Positions 10,477 through 20,509 of a DNA stretch of 64,000 nt are shown here, piece after piece (position 1 is the first letter of the stretch; every line of letters starts with the position of its first letter). Location of the stretch: NCBI GenBank assembly GCA_947579605.1, contig OX388309.1, forward strand, positions 19,042,713 through 19,106,712, read 5' to 3'. A program made the position numbers and the translations under genes. Below the pieces are notes generated by a model. The model did no database searches and was not told the origin of the DNA. It worked only from the letters and a program-made list of their open reading frames with translations. Origin of the DNA: Athripsodes cinereus (Eukaryota; Arthropoda; Insecta; Trichoptera; Leptoceridae).

Positions 10477-11673
10477 TTACAATCCACTGGATTGGTCTGC
10501 AACGAGTTTGGTTTTTCTTCTCCATTCGTCTCTATTCTCAGCCAGTCTTTTTAGCCCTACGTATGAGCCACAGTTCATGTCTCTCTTCAGTTGGTCCATA
10601 ATATATGCGTCTCTTGGTCGGCCTCTGCCATTTGTCCCCTCGGTCTTACCCTCTGCGATGGCGATGAGTAGTCCTGGATGCCTGATGTTGTGGCCAATCC
10701 AGTTAGCTCGTTGTTGGCTGATTCTCTTAAGGAGTTGCCTTTTTTCGCCTACCCTGGTTAATACTTCTTCATTTTCGACGTGCTCCGACCAATGGATCTT
10801 GAGCATGCGTCTGTAGCACCACATCTCAAAGGCCGCCAGCCGTCCGCTTTCACTCTTGCTGATGGTCCATGTCTCACAACCATAAAGCAGAATGCTCCAT
10901 ACAAAGGCTTTAGTAAGGTTCTTCCTTACGCTTAAGTCAATATTTGGGGATTCCAATATCTTTGATTTTTTGTTAAAGGCAATCCTTGCCTGGTTTATTC
11001 TGCTTACAATTTCCGATTTGGAGCGTCCATCCTGGTTTATTCTGCTGCCCAGGTACACGAATTCACTTACTTGTTTGATGCTCACTCCATTTATGGCAAT
11101 GTTCGCAGTCGCTTCCTCTTTTCCAACGACCATACATTTTGTTTTTTCTTTATTTATTTTCATGTTGTACTTTGACAACAGAATACTTTCCATTTTTCCT
11201 AAGGCTTCGTTCAGCTGCATCTCGGAGTCTGCGAGCAGTGCTATGTCGTCAGCATATCTGATCATGTCGACCTTTTTCCCATTTATTTTGACTCCTGTCC
11301 AGTTCTTCATTTCTTCTCTCAGTTCATCAATGGCTCGCTGTATATAGCAGTTAAAGAGAGCTGGCGACATTGAGCATCCTTGTCTTACGCCTTGTTCGAC
11401 CCTTGCTTCTGCGCAGCTCTCTCCGCTTTTAATTACGGCCATTTCGTTCTTATATAGGCTCCAGATTGCTCTTCTGTCTTTGTAACTCATTCCTATTTCG
11501 TTTAGGATGTTAAAAAGTTGTTCCCATTCTACTTTATCGAATGCCTTTTCTAGGTCGATGAATGCTATATATGTGTTTTTATTAACTGTTATTCTCTTTT
11601 CTAGAATAAGTCTGAGACTCAGGATTGCATCTCTTGTACCAGTCTCCTTGCGGAATCCAAATTGATGTGACAA
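10477..11673 (-). CDS. RTE-like LINE reverse transcriptase, 5'-truncated but open
   Basis: The open frame of 398 codons covers the reverse transcriptase from motif HQFGFRKETGTRDAI to the C-terminus. Visible landmarks are FIDLEKAFDKV (domain A with catalytic Asp), EQGVRQGCSMSPALFN (domain B), IRYADDIALLA (catalytic YADD, domain C), FVYLGSRI, the KAFVWSILLYGCETWT thumb-like block, and the RANWIGHNIRHPGL tail. The endonuclease half is missing. The first Met is probably not the native start; the copy is truncated near 11672. Compared with two sister fragments (24797-25063, 30191-30502) it has one extra codon, an Ile in DAYIMDQLK. No stops or frameshifts in 1.2 kb point to recent insertion. It ends in a short (TA)-rich tail. 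Confidence 0.85.
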   Translation of the reverse strand: MSHQFGFRKETGTRDAILSLRLILEKRITVNKNTYIAFIDLEKAFDKVEWEQLFNILNEIGMSYKDRRAIWSLYKNEMAVIKSGESCAEARVEQGVRQGCSMSPALFNCYIQRAIDELREEMKNWTGVKINGKKVDMIRYADDIALLADSEMQLNEALGKMESILLSKYNMKINKEKTKCMVVGKEEATANIAINGVSIKQVSEFVYLGSRINQDGRSKSEIVSRINQARIAFNKKSKILESPNIDLSVRKNLTKAFVWSILLYGCETWTISKSESGRLAAFEMWCYRRMLKIHWSEHVENEEVLTRVGEKRQLLKRISQQRANWIGHNIRHPGLLIAIAEGKTEGTNGRGRPRDAYIMDQLKRDMNCGSYVGLKRLAENRDEWRRKTKLVADQSSGL

Positions 11674-14600
11674 AATGGAAGCTACATAATTATGAACGTG
11701 ATTGAACTCCAGAAAAAAAAATCATATTAAAAGAAAATTTAATCTACAAAAATTTTAGATAAACTACTTAAAATAGTCGTTTAATAAGTGAAATAATCAT
11801 AAGTGCACTGCAGGTAAATACTTTTGTTAAGAAATTGCGACAGTAAAAGCAGACGTTAAATAAAGCTAAGTATAAAAAAGAAGTGATATGAATCTCAAAA
11901 GAAAATAATGGAGTTGTCTGTCTTCTACTGAAAAAGATTTCCTGTCGAAGAAGGGGAGGGGATTGATTGTGTAGTAGTTGTCCTATTTCAAGATGTCGTC
12001 TTTTGCTCTTCTAACTTATCTATTGTGATAACAAAATACATATGTCCATATATAGTATTGCTGCTTTATTATATCACATAAAATAAACTCTTTATGCTCG
12101 TAGTATTCACTCTATGGTGTGAAAATCAATGAGACATATTAATCTCGCAACCTATACGATAAAAATTGGATTAGACAGTACTTAAACCGAAGACGTACTC
12201 GCTTTTGTAAAATATTCGAGACGATATTTTAAAAAAAATGTTGGATATTACCATAATATATATCCATAAAGATCTAATGTTCATACTTTGAAAAATCTTT
12301 TTTCTTTGCTACATAATGATTATTATAAAGAAACGTAAACGTCTATATCATTTAGTTTATTTTTTTAATGTAACAATGATAGATGTCGCGTCAATATATC
12401 GATTGAGTTATTATGTGATTGTTTAATTATAAAAGGAATTCAATGAACCTCTTTTAATTTATGTTGACTGTTATAATATGAAAAATGTGAAGATAGAAAT
12501 GTGAAAATACAGTAACATGTTGTATAGTAGAGTAAATAAAATATGAAAGGTTGAGATATTCAAGTGTCTGGACGGAGTGAATAAAACCTCTGTCAGAATC
12601 ACACATTAAAATCGATAGAACTTTCTTACATACGTGCATACTTATTATACAGCATATAATATCTTCTACAATATGATAAAAGGGTGGATAATAATAATAA
12701 TAAGTACATACACTTTCATAAAGGAAAAACATCTCTGGGAGTAATGAGAAGGAAAATTGTAAAAAAATCCGTTTCATATAGAAATGTGTTACACGAAATC
12801 TTATAATACATAACTACAATACTAAATAGTTATAATAATATATGATAATGTGATTATGTACAGTACAAATGAACCATATCGTGATAACAAGATTCCGCAC
12901 AAAAAGAAAATAAATAAGTGAATTTTCTAAAAGAATTCGACAAAAGTAGAAAAAATCAAATTAACGTTATCATACAACTTCTTAGTAAGAATTACAAGGG
13001 AAAAACATTAATGAGATAACTTTCGATGAAACAAATTATGATTTTGTATATACGGTGAAAGTAAACAGATTTATTAATATAAAATAGGATATCGCCTGAA
13101 CAAGGTAATATTGGAAAACTCTTTCTATTCACATAAATTTGACACTGGCATTTAATAAATGAAATCAGCGGGAAGAAGCAGCAGCAACAAACAGGAAAAA
13201 TGAGGAGAAATAGGAGAAGAAAGATCTAGAATAGGAAATATTTCAGGTGAGAGACACGCTACGTGAAATTGGAATTCTTTTCAGTGTAACGAAACACGCG
13301 AACAGTACGACGTACAATGGACGAGATCTTCACCCGGGTATTAAGTAACTGTATCAACAATAAACCAGCACCTTAAAGGTATCTTTAGTTAAAATTATAA
13401 AATAAATATTAATATTACGAAAACATAAACAAGCATCATTAACTCACTAGTCCATAATTAATATTTAGTCTACTTTTATGTATTATAATTAAATGTAATA
13501 TGGAAAAGATCTAACATAATATAAATTAATTATCTAAGGAATTCATAACCGAGTTCCCAATAATAAAGGAATCACTTTAATAGTAATTGGAACAGTTTTC
13601 CGTTGGTTTATGGTGATAGTTGATATAACAATAGTACAAATTACATACCTACATGAAATTGAAACAAAGGAATTCTGATTAGAGATCGGACCACCTCGGG
13701 TTATGTTTAATCAGAATCGGAATTGTGTATAAATTGTGTACTTACATAGTTTGCGATTGCTGGAAAACTTTTTAATGAAGCGAAATTCAATTGAGGATTA
13801 CTGTAGAATTGGCAACATGCAAACAAACGTTTGTAATTTATTTTATTAATTCCTAGTTTTAAATAACTTTTTGATAATAAAATAACCAAACGACTGAACC
13901 TAAATTAATTTCCGAAAAATCTTTCATTCAAAGTAATATAATTTGACTGTCTAATTAAATGAGGTATCTAAGAGTTGTGGATATTTGTACTAATACAAAG
14001 TTTTGAAGATAAATTTCGTAATATGATTATGTATTTTATAAAGATTTTTGTACAATAACCTTTAATAGATATCTCGACTCCAACTCCAATTGGATGACTT
14101 ATTAGAGATAATCATCTGTTTATAGGTTTTGCACAATATTTTTTTGTTGTCGATATTTTTAGATGCATAGACTGTGCATTGGTAGACTATATACGAGTAA
14201 AAAGTTGAATAAAGCAACACAATTTAAGTAATTATATAGAGAAATTTTGAGCTGTAGATTTATTACATGAAATCTTAGTGATAACCAAGAGTTTGTCGAG
14301 AAAAGAAAAATTTAGCGAAATTATTAATGTTCGCACATTTTTCAAATGAAGGAAGTCGTTAGCTTCTGTTTCGCCGTGAAAATATTAAGAGGAAAGAGAG
14401 AGCGCCACGGAGAGGAACCAAAAATAGCGGAAAGAGATGAAACATGGCGTGAAGGATATTCTGCGTGTAATTGAAAAGATAATTTAGTAAAAGAACCGAG
14501 ATAAGAATAGGGCGTGCGCCACCAATGCCTGTGCTATGCTACTCCTTAAATAAATTCTATATAATGAACGAATAAAGGTGACATTATGAAGCAGAGTATT

Positions 14601-15544
14601 ATTTCCAAACCTTTTTCTACATATTTTAACAGAAGGACCTCATAAACAACATTCAATGAAGTTATACACAAGACAAGATGTTAGAATAGACTCGTCGTTC
14701 ATTAAGGAAAGTCGTCTATCGTTAAATAATGTGTTTGCTAGGTAAGTATTTGTTTGAGATATTGCGGAAAGCTGTAAGTACAGTTTAGTTACAATAGTGA
14801 AATAATGACTTAAAACCAATTAGACTTCTTGATGTTTTAGGCATTGCCACAAGAAGTGAGAAAGGCGTTACCAAAGCTTACGAATTGGTTCTTGCCTTGT
14901 GCAAAATCTAATCATTCTATTATATTTTGCACAATGTTACATTGTATACACGTGGCTCTCAGAGGTGTGAGGTGGCTTGTTTGGTGGACATTCTTTGATC
15001 ATGTCAAGCTTTTCTATATTTAAATGAATAATTTCAATAAAGAAAACTTTTAATTTATTTAAATTAATATTGGTAGTTAAAATATTTTTTCTCCAAGTAC
15101 CTACTAGGCAAAATATTAAAATTTATAAAGCAAGCAAAGTAATTTGTCGTAGGCACATAAATATTTACTATAATTTTTCAATGAAACAGTACACAATAAG
15201 TTCATTACTACTTCGGTATTGCTGTAATTGTTTTACGGTTTCCATAGACATGACATTATTTGAGAAACTTCGTTACTCCCTTCAGAGTCTATCACAGATG
15301 GTATGTGTAAATTATATAACATTATAGGCTTTCGAGAGAGAGATGCAAAACATCCAGAAACTATTTAATTTAAAATATTCTTGAGGACATAATACATAAA
15401 GATCGGTTAATTAATGGAGGCTAAGGAGACAGGGAAATGAAGATATTTATCGTTAGGCACATTAAAGGTCTAATTAACATTCTGCTCTTTAGAACGATTA
15501 TGTGTTTCCTTGAACTTTTAAAGCGGGTATCCTATGTGGACAAT
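11674..15544. other. AT-rich spacer without recognised genes
   Basis: Nearly 4 kb contain only short frames with no domain signals, for example minus 12454-12777 (107 codons, rich in Y and I). A copy of the short dispersed repeat lies at 14840-14925. A G+C-richer patch at 14370-14530 has no coding signal I can read. Confidence 0.45.
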
Positions 15545-15674
15545 GTAAGTAAACCTGTTAAATTTAAAGTAGGTGCGTAAACGTTGTGAAAATTCATTTT
15601 AATATGAGTTTTAAAATGTTAAACTAAACACTGTTTAATTTTCACGTATGATTATTTAGTCAATTAATATAGAC

Positions 15675-15912
15675 TGTTTTGAGAATGCCCAATGATAGTT
15701 GGCCAAAAAGAGCATTGTTCTTCCGTCCGCAGGGGTTCCGTAGGCCCGGGCGTCCCTCTTTCACAATACACCGTTCCTATGACAACGATATCAGAGCGCA
15801 AGGAATGTCGTGGGAAGAGGTGACGCAATTGGCACAGAGACGCTCTGAATGGAGGAGGCTGGTTTCTGCCCTGTGCTCCCGAGAGGAGCGTTGAGGGCGA
15901 TGATGATGATGA
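15675..15912 (+). pseudogene. 5'-truncated LINE 3' end, (GAT)n tail, with TSD
   Basis: The plus frame reads RMPNDSWPKRALFF, a GFRRPGRPSF block, MSWEEVTQLAQRRSEWRRLV and SALCSREER before a stop at about 15892, then (GAT)n. TAATATAGAC is duplicated at 15665-15674 and 15913-15922. Because the intact right arm of the surrounding fold-back shows the uninterrupted target, the insertion can be read as clean. The same subfamily occurs at 17062-17690, 50238-50306, 54103-54500 and, decayed, 58490-58620. Confidence 0.9.
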
Positions 15913-15930
15913 TAATATAGACAATTCTAA

Positions 15931-15968
15931 TTGCCGAGCGGTTTCACCTTGCGGCATCTTCAGGGCAA
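15931..15968 (-). ncRNA. Hammerhead-ribozyme-like motif, left arm
   Basis: Minus strand 5'-3': TTGCC (helix I, 15968-15964), CTGAAGA (15963-15957), an extra T, GCC-GCAA-GGT (helix II with GNRA loop), GAAA (15945-15942), a CCGC loop, TC, then GGCAA (helix I, 15935-15931). The one-pair helix III (A15.1-U16.1) with a 4-base loop fits the minimal hammerheads described from Penelope-like elements. Cleavage would fall between 15936 and 15935. Odd points are CTGAAGA in place of CTGATGA and the T before helix II. Activity is unproven. Confidence 0.45.
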
Positions 15969-15995
15969 GAGTTACTTAAGAGTTTTAAGTAACTC

Positions 15996-16033
15996 TTGCC
16001 CTGAAGATGCCGCAAGGCGAAAGCGCTCGGTAA
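15996..16033 (+). ncRNA. Hammerhead-ribozyme-like motif, right arm
   Basis: Plus strand: TTGCC (15996-16000), CTGAAGA (16001-16007), T, GCC-GCAA-GGC (16009-16018), GAAA (16019-16022), loop GCGC, TC (16027-16028), GGTAA (16029-16033). It is the mirror copy of the left-arm motif, with helix II improved (GGC for GGT) and one G-U pair in helix I. Predicted cleavage is after 16028. Confidence 0.45.
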
Positions 16034-16139
16034 TTAGAATTTAGTCTATATTGATTGACTAAATAATCATACGTGAAAATTAAACAGTGTTTAGTTTAAT
16101 ATTTTAAAATTCATATTAAGTAAACCTGAATTATTTTAA

Positions 16140-16500
16140 ACTAGTTTTTGTAACCCGGCATCACTCGGGTTTAAATAAACAGATAACCGGGCAAATACGT
16201 GAATTATAGAAAGAAATTAAGTAAGCGTTTATGTAGACAAAAGTACAAAAAACATCTTCCCAATAAAAAAAAAACTTGAAGTTTGACAAATGCCCATATT
16301 TAAGTTAAAAAATAATGGTAGGTACCTGTATGTAAGGAGTATTAAAAACCCCTTCCCAATGAAAAAAAATATATTTAATGCCCGAATTTAATTTTAAAAA
16401 TAGGCAGGTACCTACGTGAACAAATGTACTTAAAGTTTCATCTGAATGTAAAATTTGAAGTCTGACGTCTCAAATGCCTATATATAAATAGGTAAAGAAA
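16140..16500. repeat. Degenerate tandem repeat, ~90-95 bp period
   Basis: AATGCCC/T followed by TATTTAAGTTAAAA-like sequence recurs at 16289, 16378 and 16473 (spacings 89 and 95). Each unit also has a GGTAGGTACCT-like block. It begins with a small hairpin, AACCCG...CGGGTT, at about 16152-16172. I cannot name the element. Confidence 0.55.
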
Positions 16501-16849
16501 ACATGGGTGAGTATACCATTTTGTACAAAAAGATTTTGGTATCTACAGAGGTATTCGAGTGGTTTGCCATAAAACTAAAAAAAAGTAAAAAAATAATAGT
16601 TACCTAGTTACTCTCCCCCTGCATTCCCAAAAGAAATCTTTAAAGAATGGATGTACCTGCATCCTTGAATAATCAAGGATATTTTACTTTCAAATTTCCA
16701 AATTTCATAATGCATTTAAAAATATATGTCGAAAATAAATAGGTATCACTCATGGCTTATACCAAGATACTTAATGTGCTTATTCAAAAAAAAATATTGT
16801 TTATGGATTTTGTACATAATACTATTCTCATTCTACAATATATAGTTTT

Positions 16850-16975
16850 CTATTTATTTATTTTATTCTTCGCTGTACATTACAAAATAAAACAGTGTCA
16901 TAGAAATAACAATTCAATATACAGAGTGCGAGTTTATCGCTAAAATGCAATGTTTTCTAACTAACCTGGGCTCGT
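16850..16975 (-). repeat. LINE 3' end, diverged copy
   Basis: On the plus strand it shares TATTTATTTTATT, CTGTACATTAC and AATATACAGAGTGCGAGTTT with the copies at 2880-3016 and 50324-50456, so it is a minus-strand LINE terminus of that family. Confidence 0.55.
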
Positions 16976-17061
16976 AATTCCTCCATCATGAAAATTGCTC
17001 AAAATATCAAAAAATGTGCAATTTTCATTCACAAAATTCGTGATTTTTAATAATACGCAAA

Positions 17062-17690
17062 CATCATCATCATCATCGTCGCTCCTCTTGGGAGCACAAG
17101 GAAGAAACCAGCCTTCTCCATTCAAAGCGTCTCTGTACCAATCGCATCACCTGCGATCGCATTACGACATTCCCTGCGCTCTGATTTCGCTGTCATAGGA
17201 ACAGTGTATTGTGAAATAGGGACGCCAGGGCCAACGAAACCCTTGCGGACGGAAGAACAGTGCTCTTTTTGGCCAACTATCATTGGGCATTCTCAGAATA
17301 TGACCCAGCAAGGACCATCGTCTTTCCTCTATCACGAAGATTACAGATCTTGCCGAGTGTGTCGGCGCACAGTATCATTTGGGACATGTTCATACCATTT
17401 TACATTCAAAATCCTCCTAAGACACTTTTCAAAGCTTAGTATTTTCCGCTCTCACTCTCTTCAAGACTCACAGCCATATAGAAGGATTAGGATGATATAC
17501 GCATTGAACAGGGTTATTTTGTCCTGATGCTGAGTCCAGACGCCTTCCAAACTTTGTTCATGGTATTTTTGAAAGCCCCGCTAGCAGCTCCTATGCGTAT
17601 TGGTAATTCCGACCGGAGATCGCCCTCTGGCGTTACGGTTGTTAACCTCCCAGGTACCTGAATTTGTTAACCTAAGATATTTGGGAATTC
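17062..17690 (-). pseudogene. LINE reverse transcriptase C-terminal half, (GAT)n tail
   Basis: The minus strand encodes, with stops and frameshifts, VNKFRYLGG, the PEGDLRSELPIRIGAASGAF block, KASGLSIRTKITLF, ILLYGCES, RRILNVKWYEHVPNDTVRR and the RMPNDSW tail, ending in (GAT)n at 17062-17077. Substitutions are many (for example the final SALC region). It is the same subfamily as 15675-15912 but longer. The next upstream piece of the same element lies at 17780-18000 on the opposite strand. Confidence 0.8.
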
Positions 17691-17779
17691 CCAACCATCC
17701 ATATGCGAACACTATATTTTATTACCGAAATAATCTCCAAATAATTAGATTGTATAATAAAATAATATCCGAATATTTA

Positions 17780-18000
17780 TGGAGAGATTGTGGCGCGTGT
17801 TGTCGGAGTATGGAGTGAGCAACCGGTTGATCCACGCAATTTCTTAGCTCTACGTGGAGAGCTTCACTTGCGTGAGGGTAAATAACAACTTCTCCGAGTG
17901 GTTTGTCCTTACCAAGGGAGTGAAGAAAGGTTGTGTCATGCCTCCGTCACTGTTCAACCTATTCTTCGACCACTGTATGAGACCTTTGAAAGAGATTATG
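17780..18000 (+). pseudogene. LINE reverse transcriptase fragment, inverted 5' part
   Basis: The plus frame reads LWRVLSEYGVSNRLIHAIS, one TAG stop, then LYVESFTCVRVNNNFSEWF and LTKGVKKGCVMPPSLFNLFF (domain B: relatives have GVRQGCxLSPxLFN). It precedes, in reverse transcriptase order, the minus-strand C-terminal half next door but is in opposite orientation, as produced by twin priming. About 90 bp of unassigned sequence separates the two pieces. Confidence 0.75.
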
Positions 18001-18059
18001 TATTTCCTTACAAACCGACTCAGATTTTTATGTGTGGATTTACACTTCCACACTGGATT

Positions 18060-19454
18060 TGTGAAAACAAACGTGTGTTAAATTTTCATATCTTATATTG
18101 ATTGTGGATTTCTTCATGAGAAGTATAAAAATACAAAATATAAGTAGTTATATTTATTAGATATTTGAATAATTTACGTTAGGAAATATTTTTTTAGGAT
18201 TAAAGATATTAGTTTTGTTTAATATATTACAAAAGAGACGCTTCGTCTGCTTAAGCTGCAACATAAGTAATATAAAACACATTGGAAATTTAAAATGCTG
18301 TGTAGGTACTTGAAATTTCATTCTACTTCGCAATGAGTTGATTTCATTATATTCCAAAGATATTCTTCATTTAGAAACACTCATAAATTTGAAGCACGTA
18401 GATCTCATATGTTTATATAACTGAAAATGAGAAGGAAATATTAAATGAATACAGATTTTTATGGAATTTCTACAGTTACGTCTTACCGTCTTTAGTATTT
18501 GTACAGACAACTGGGAGGAGTAGGGAGAAGGGGATGTTACTCGTATTCATTCAGAAAGACCGCCATGAGATAGGATGAGAAGAAGGAATATGGTCGTATA
18601 ACGGGATGCGAGAAGAGGGGATTCAAATATCGAAGAAAAAGGTCTGTTTGTGTCAAATATTTTTCTGGTTGTTTTCGTTACGTCATTATCCTTTAGTAGA
18701 AGTGGTATGAGCGCGTTAGCTTTCAAATCAAAGAAAGTAAACAGTTGATATAAAGTGGATAAATCATATTAACAATATTAGCAAGATATTACTAGCAAAT
18801 ACATTACAAGCATTGAAGGTGTTACAAAAGGAAATACTAAGAACAATATTAATGTATTCAAATAGGTATAATAAAAAAAAAACGTACGGAGCTAGCGACT
18901 CGCATTGTTCCATTGTGTGGTGAGCTATTTAATACTATTCCAAATTCTTGACAGTGATTAATTATTTTATTAGTTAATTATTTTACGCTGAATGTATCGA
19001 CAATAAGGCTGTATGAATTTTTTTTTATAATACAATCGTTCTTTCGTCAGTTAACAATAGCAACCTAAGCCTTCTGAAGTTTACTAAAAATCAATTCGGG
19101 AATGAGAATTTTCCTGTTTATTATTTGAGATCAATACGGGAGAAACTATATACATATTGGCATTGTTAAATCGAGAAGGATATTAGGATTTAGGAGAGGA
19201 AGTGGAAAGCCAAACAAAAAGAAGATTTTCTGTGATGATGTAAGGGAAAAAGCAATTTAAAATCCAAACGTAAACATACACCACCCTTAGATCCTCAATT
19301 TCCGGCGAACAAATACTATTTCACTTTGAAAAAAAATATCAAATTCAGATTTATCAGCCCGTGAAAACCTTATTTTCATTGATAAATATTCCAATCAATG
19401 GGACGCATTGGTCACTGTGGTAACTTTAACGTTACCAATAAAATATAACCGTGT
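18060..19454. other. AT-rich spacer
   Basis: No gene is recognised. Positions 18510-18640 are purine-rich. The left 8-bp hAT target copy ATGCCTAC is at 19455-19462. Confidence 0.4.
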
Positions 19455-19718
19455 ATGCCTACTAGTGATGTAACGAATATTCGTATTCGTATTCGCATTC
19501 GCGAATATTCGCATATTTCAAAGTATTCGTATTCGCAAAAAAATATGCGAATATTTTGCGAATAGTATTTCGGTAATGAAGTATCGGATATTCGGTAAAA
19601 GTACCGGATACTTAACCAGTACATTGTAAAAAAGGGTACTGCGAGAGTATATTCTTTAAAAAAACCGAAGAATTCTGAAATATTTTAAATTCCTATACCA
19701 TTTTGAAAATTTGACGAC

Positions 19719-19736
19719 GGGGAGGGGGGGGGGGGG
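19719..19736 (+). repeat. Poly-G tract
   Basis: Four G, one A and thirteen G stand in an otherwise AT-rich region. It is repeated at 20597-20614 in the second duplication copy. Confidence 0.9.
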
Positions 19737-19835
19737 TAGAAATTTTAATGATTAAGCAATATTGTAGTAATCTGAGCAAGTCAATATTCGCTATTCACAT
19801 TCGCATACGCGAATGTCGGCAACAAATATTCACAT

Positions 19836-20060
19836 TCGTAACAGGCTTTGGAGATAGAGCGTTTAGTGTTGCGGGTCCCAGTTGTTGGAACAAGCTGCCT
19901 CTGTGTCTGCGAGAGGAGGTGAATGGAGAGAGTTTTAAAAGAGGACTGAAGACACACCTTTTTGCTGGGAGTTTCGGGTGATGGATACGATATACGGCGC
20001 CCTTGAGTTCATGTTATGAGAAACGGTGCTTTACAAATTGTCCATATATATATATATATT
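19836..20060 (+). pseudogene. CR1/L2-type LINE 3' end within the hAT element
   Basis: The frame TGFGDRAFSVAGPSCWNKLP, then a short LCLREE block and FKRGLKTHLF, ends at 19981. This is the C-terminus typical of CR1/L2/Rex-type reverse transcriptases (AFSVAxPxxWNxLP ... FKxxLKTHLF). A structured tail follows (hairpin 19997-20029, then GCTTTACAAATTG and a (TA)n run). A fortuitous start in hAT sequence gives a 77-codon open frame from 19748. Confidence 0.8.
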
Positions 20061-20509
20061 CGCGAATATCCAAAATCACACATTCGTTACATCACTAATG
20101 CCTACACACTCGTAGCTGGGTGCTATTTATTTCGTAAAACCATAGAACGAGTGGTGACAAATAAAAAACAGTTCACCCAGCTCGTGACATTAATAGTTTT
20201 GAAATTCTAATGATTTGAACCATAAGCCACTATTATAATATATGAGAGGTAACCAGCGGATATGTTAGGGATGTGAGAGTATCCGGGAGCATAATTTTAC
20301 ATAGTTATGTAAAAAAGAGGATATTGTTTCATTTCTAGGTTTTATACTAAATTTTGTATTAAATTAGCACAGCGTAACTTGAAAACTTCATAAAATAATT
20401 TTCACTCATTTAAACACATTTTTGTTGGTGATGAAAATGTCAGAAATTGAGATAAATATAGTAAATATGGTATGTAGGTGTTTTATATTATTCATAGTAT
20501 ATATTATTC

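Larger units (their letters stand above)
15597..16117. mobile_element. Inverted-repeat element with two hammerhead-like motifs
   Basis: The left arm (15597-15674 continued at 15923-15978) and the right arm (15986-16117) are inverted copies, about 130 bp each, meeting at a 7-base centre near 15982. A LINE fragment (15675-15912) splits the left arm. Each arm carries a CTGAAGA / GAAA motif (see the ncRNA entries). Inverted pseudo-LTRs with hammerhead motifs are known in Penelope-like elements, so that is my best guess at its origin. A direct AAGTAAACCTG occurs at about 15547-15557 and 16119-16129; its meaning is unclear because the left copy lies 40 bp outside the arm. Confidence 0.65.
19463..20097. 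mobile_element. Non-autonomous hAT-type element with nested LINE
   Basis: Termini TAGTGATGTAACGAATA (19463 on) and its inverted copy ending CATCACTA at 20097 are flanked by the 8-bp direct repeat ATGCCTAC at 19455-19462 and 20098-20105, the hallmark of hAT transposition. The subterminal sequence is full of ATTCG/CGAAT alternations. There is no transposase frame. A LINE 3' end (about 19836-20060) is inserted inside, so about 225 of the 635 bp are foreign. The right part is repeated at 20510-20975 by the tandem duplication. Confidence 0.85.
19632..20496. repeat. Tandem duplication, copy 1 (878-bp period)
   Basis: This 865-bp block is repeated at 20510-21374. Reading both copies side by side I see one difference, T at 20008 versus G at 20886, so identity is above 99.8%. 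A 13-bp spacer separates them. Copy 1 starts inside the hAT element and runs about 390 bp past its right end. Confidence 0.95.

Noticed and set aside
10463..11347. Plus-strand frames of 117 and 151 codons
   Set aside because: Antisense shadows of the minus-strand reverse transcriptase.
12454..12777. 107-codon minus frame
   Set aside because: Same A+T composition effect; no domain or splice context.
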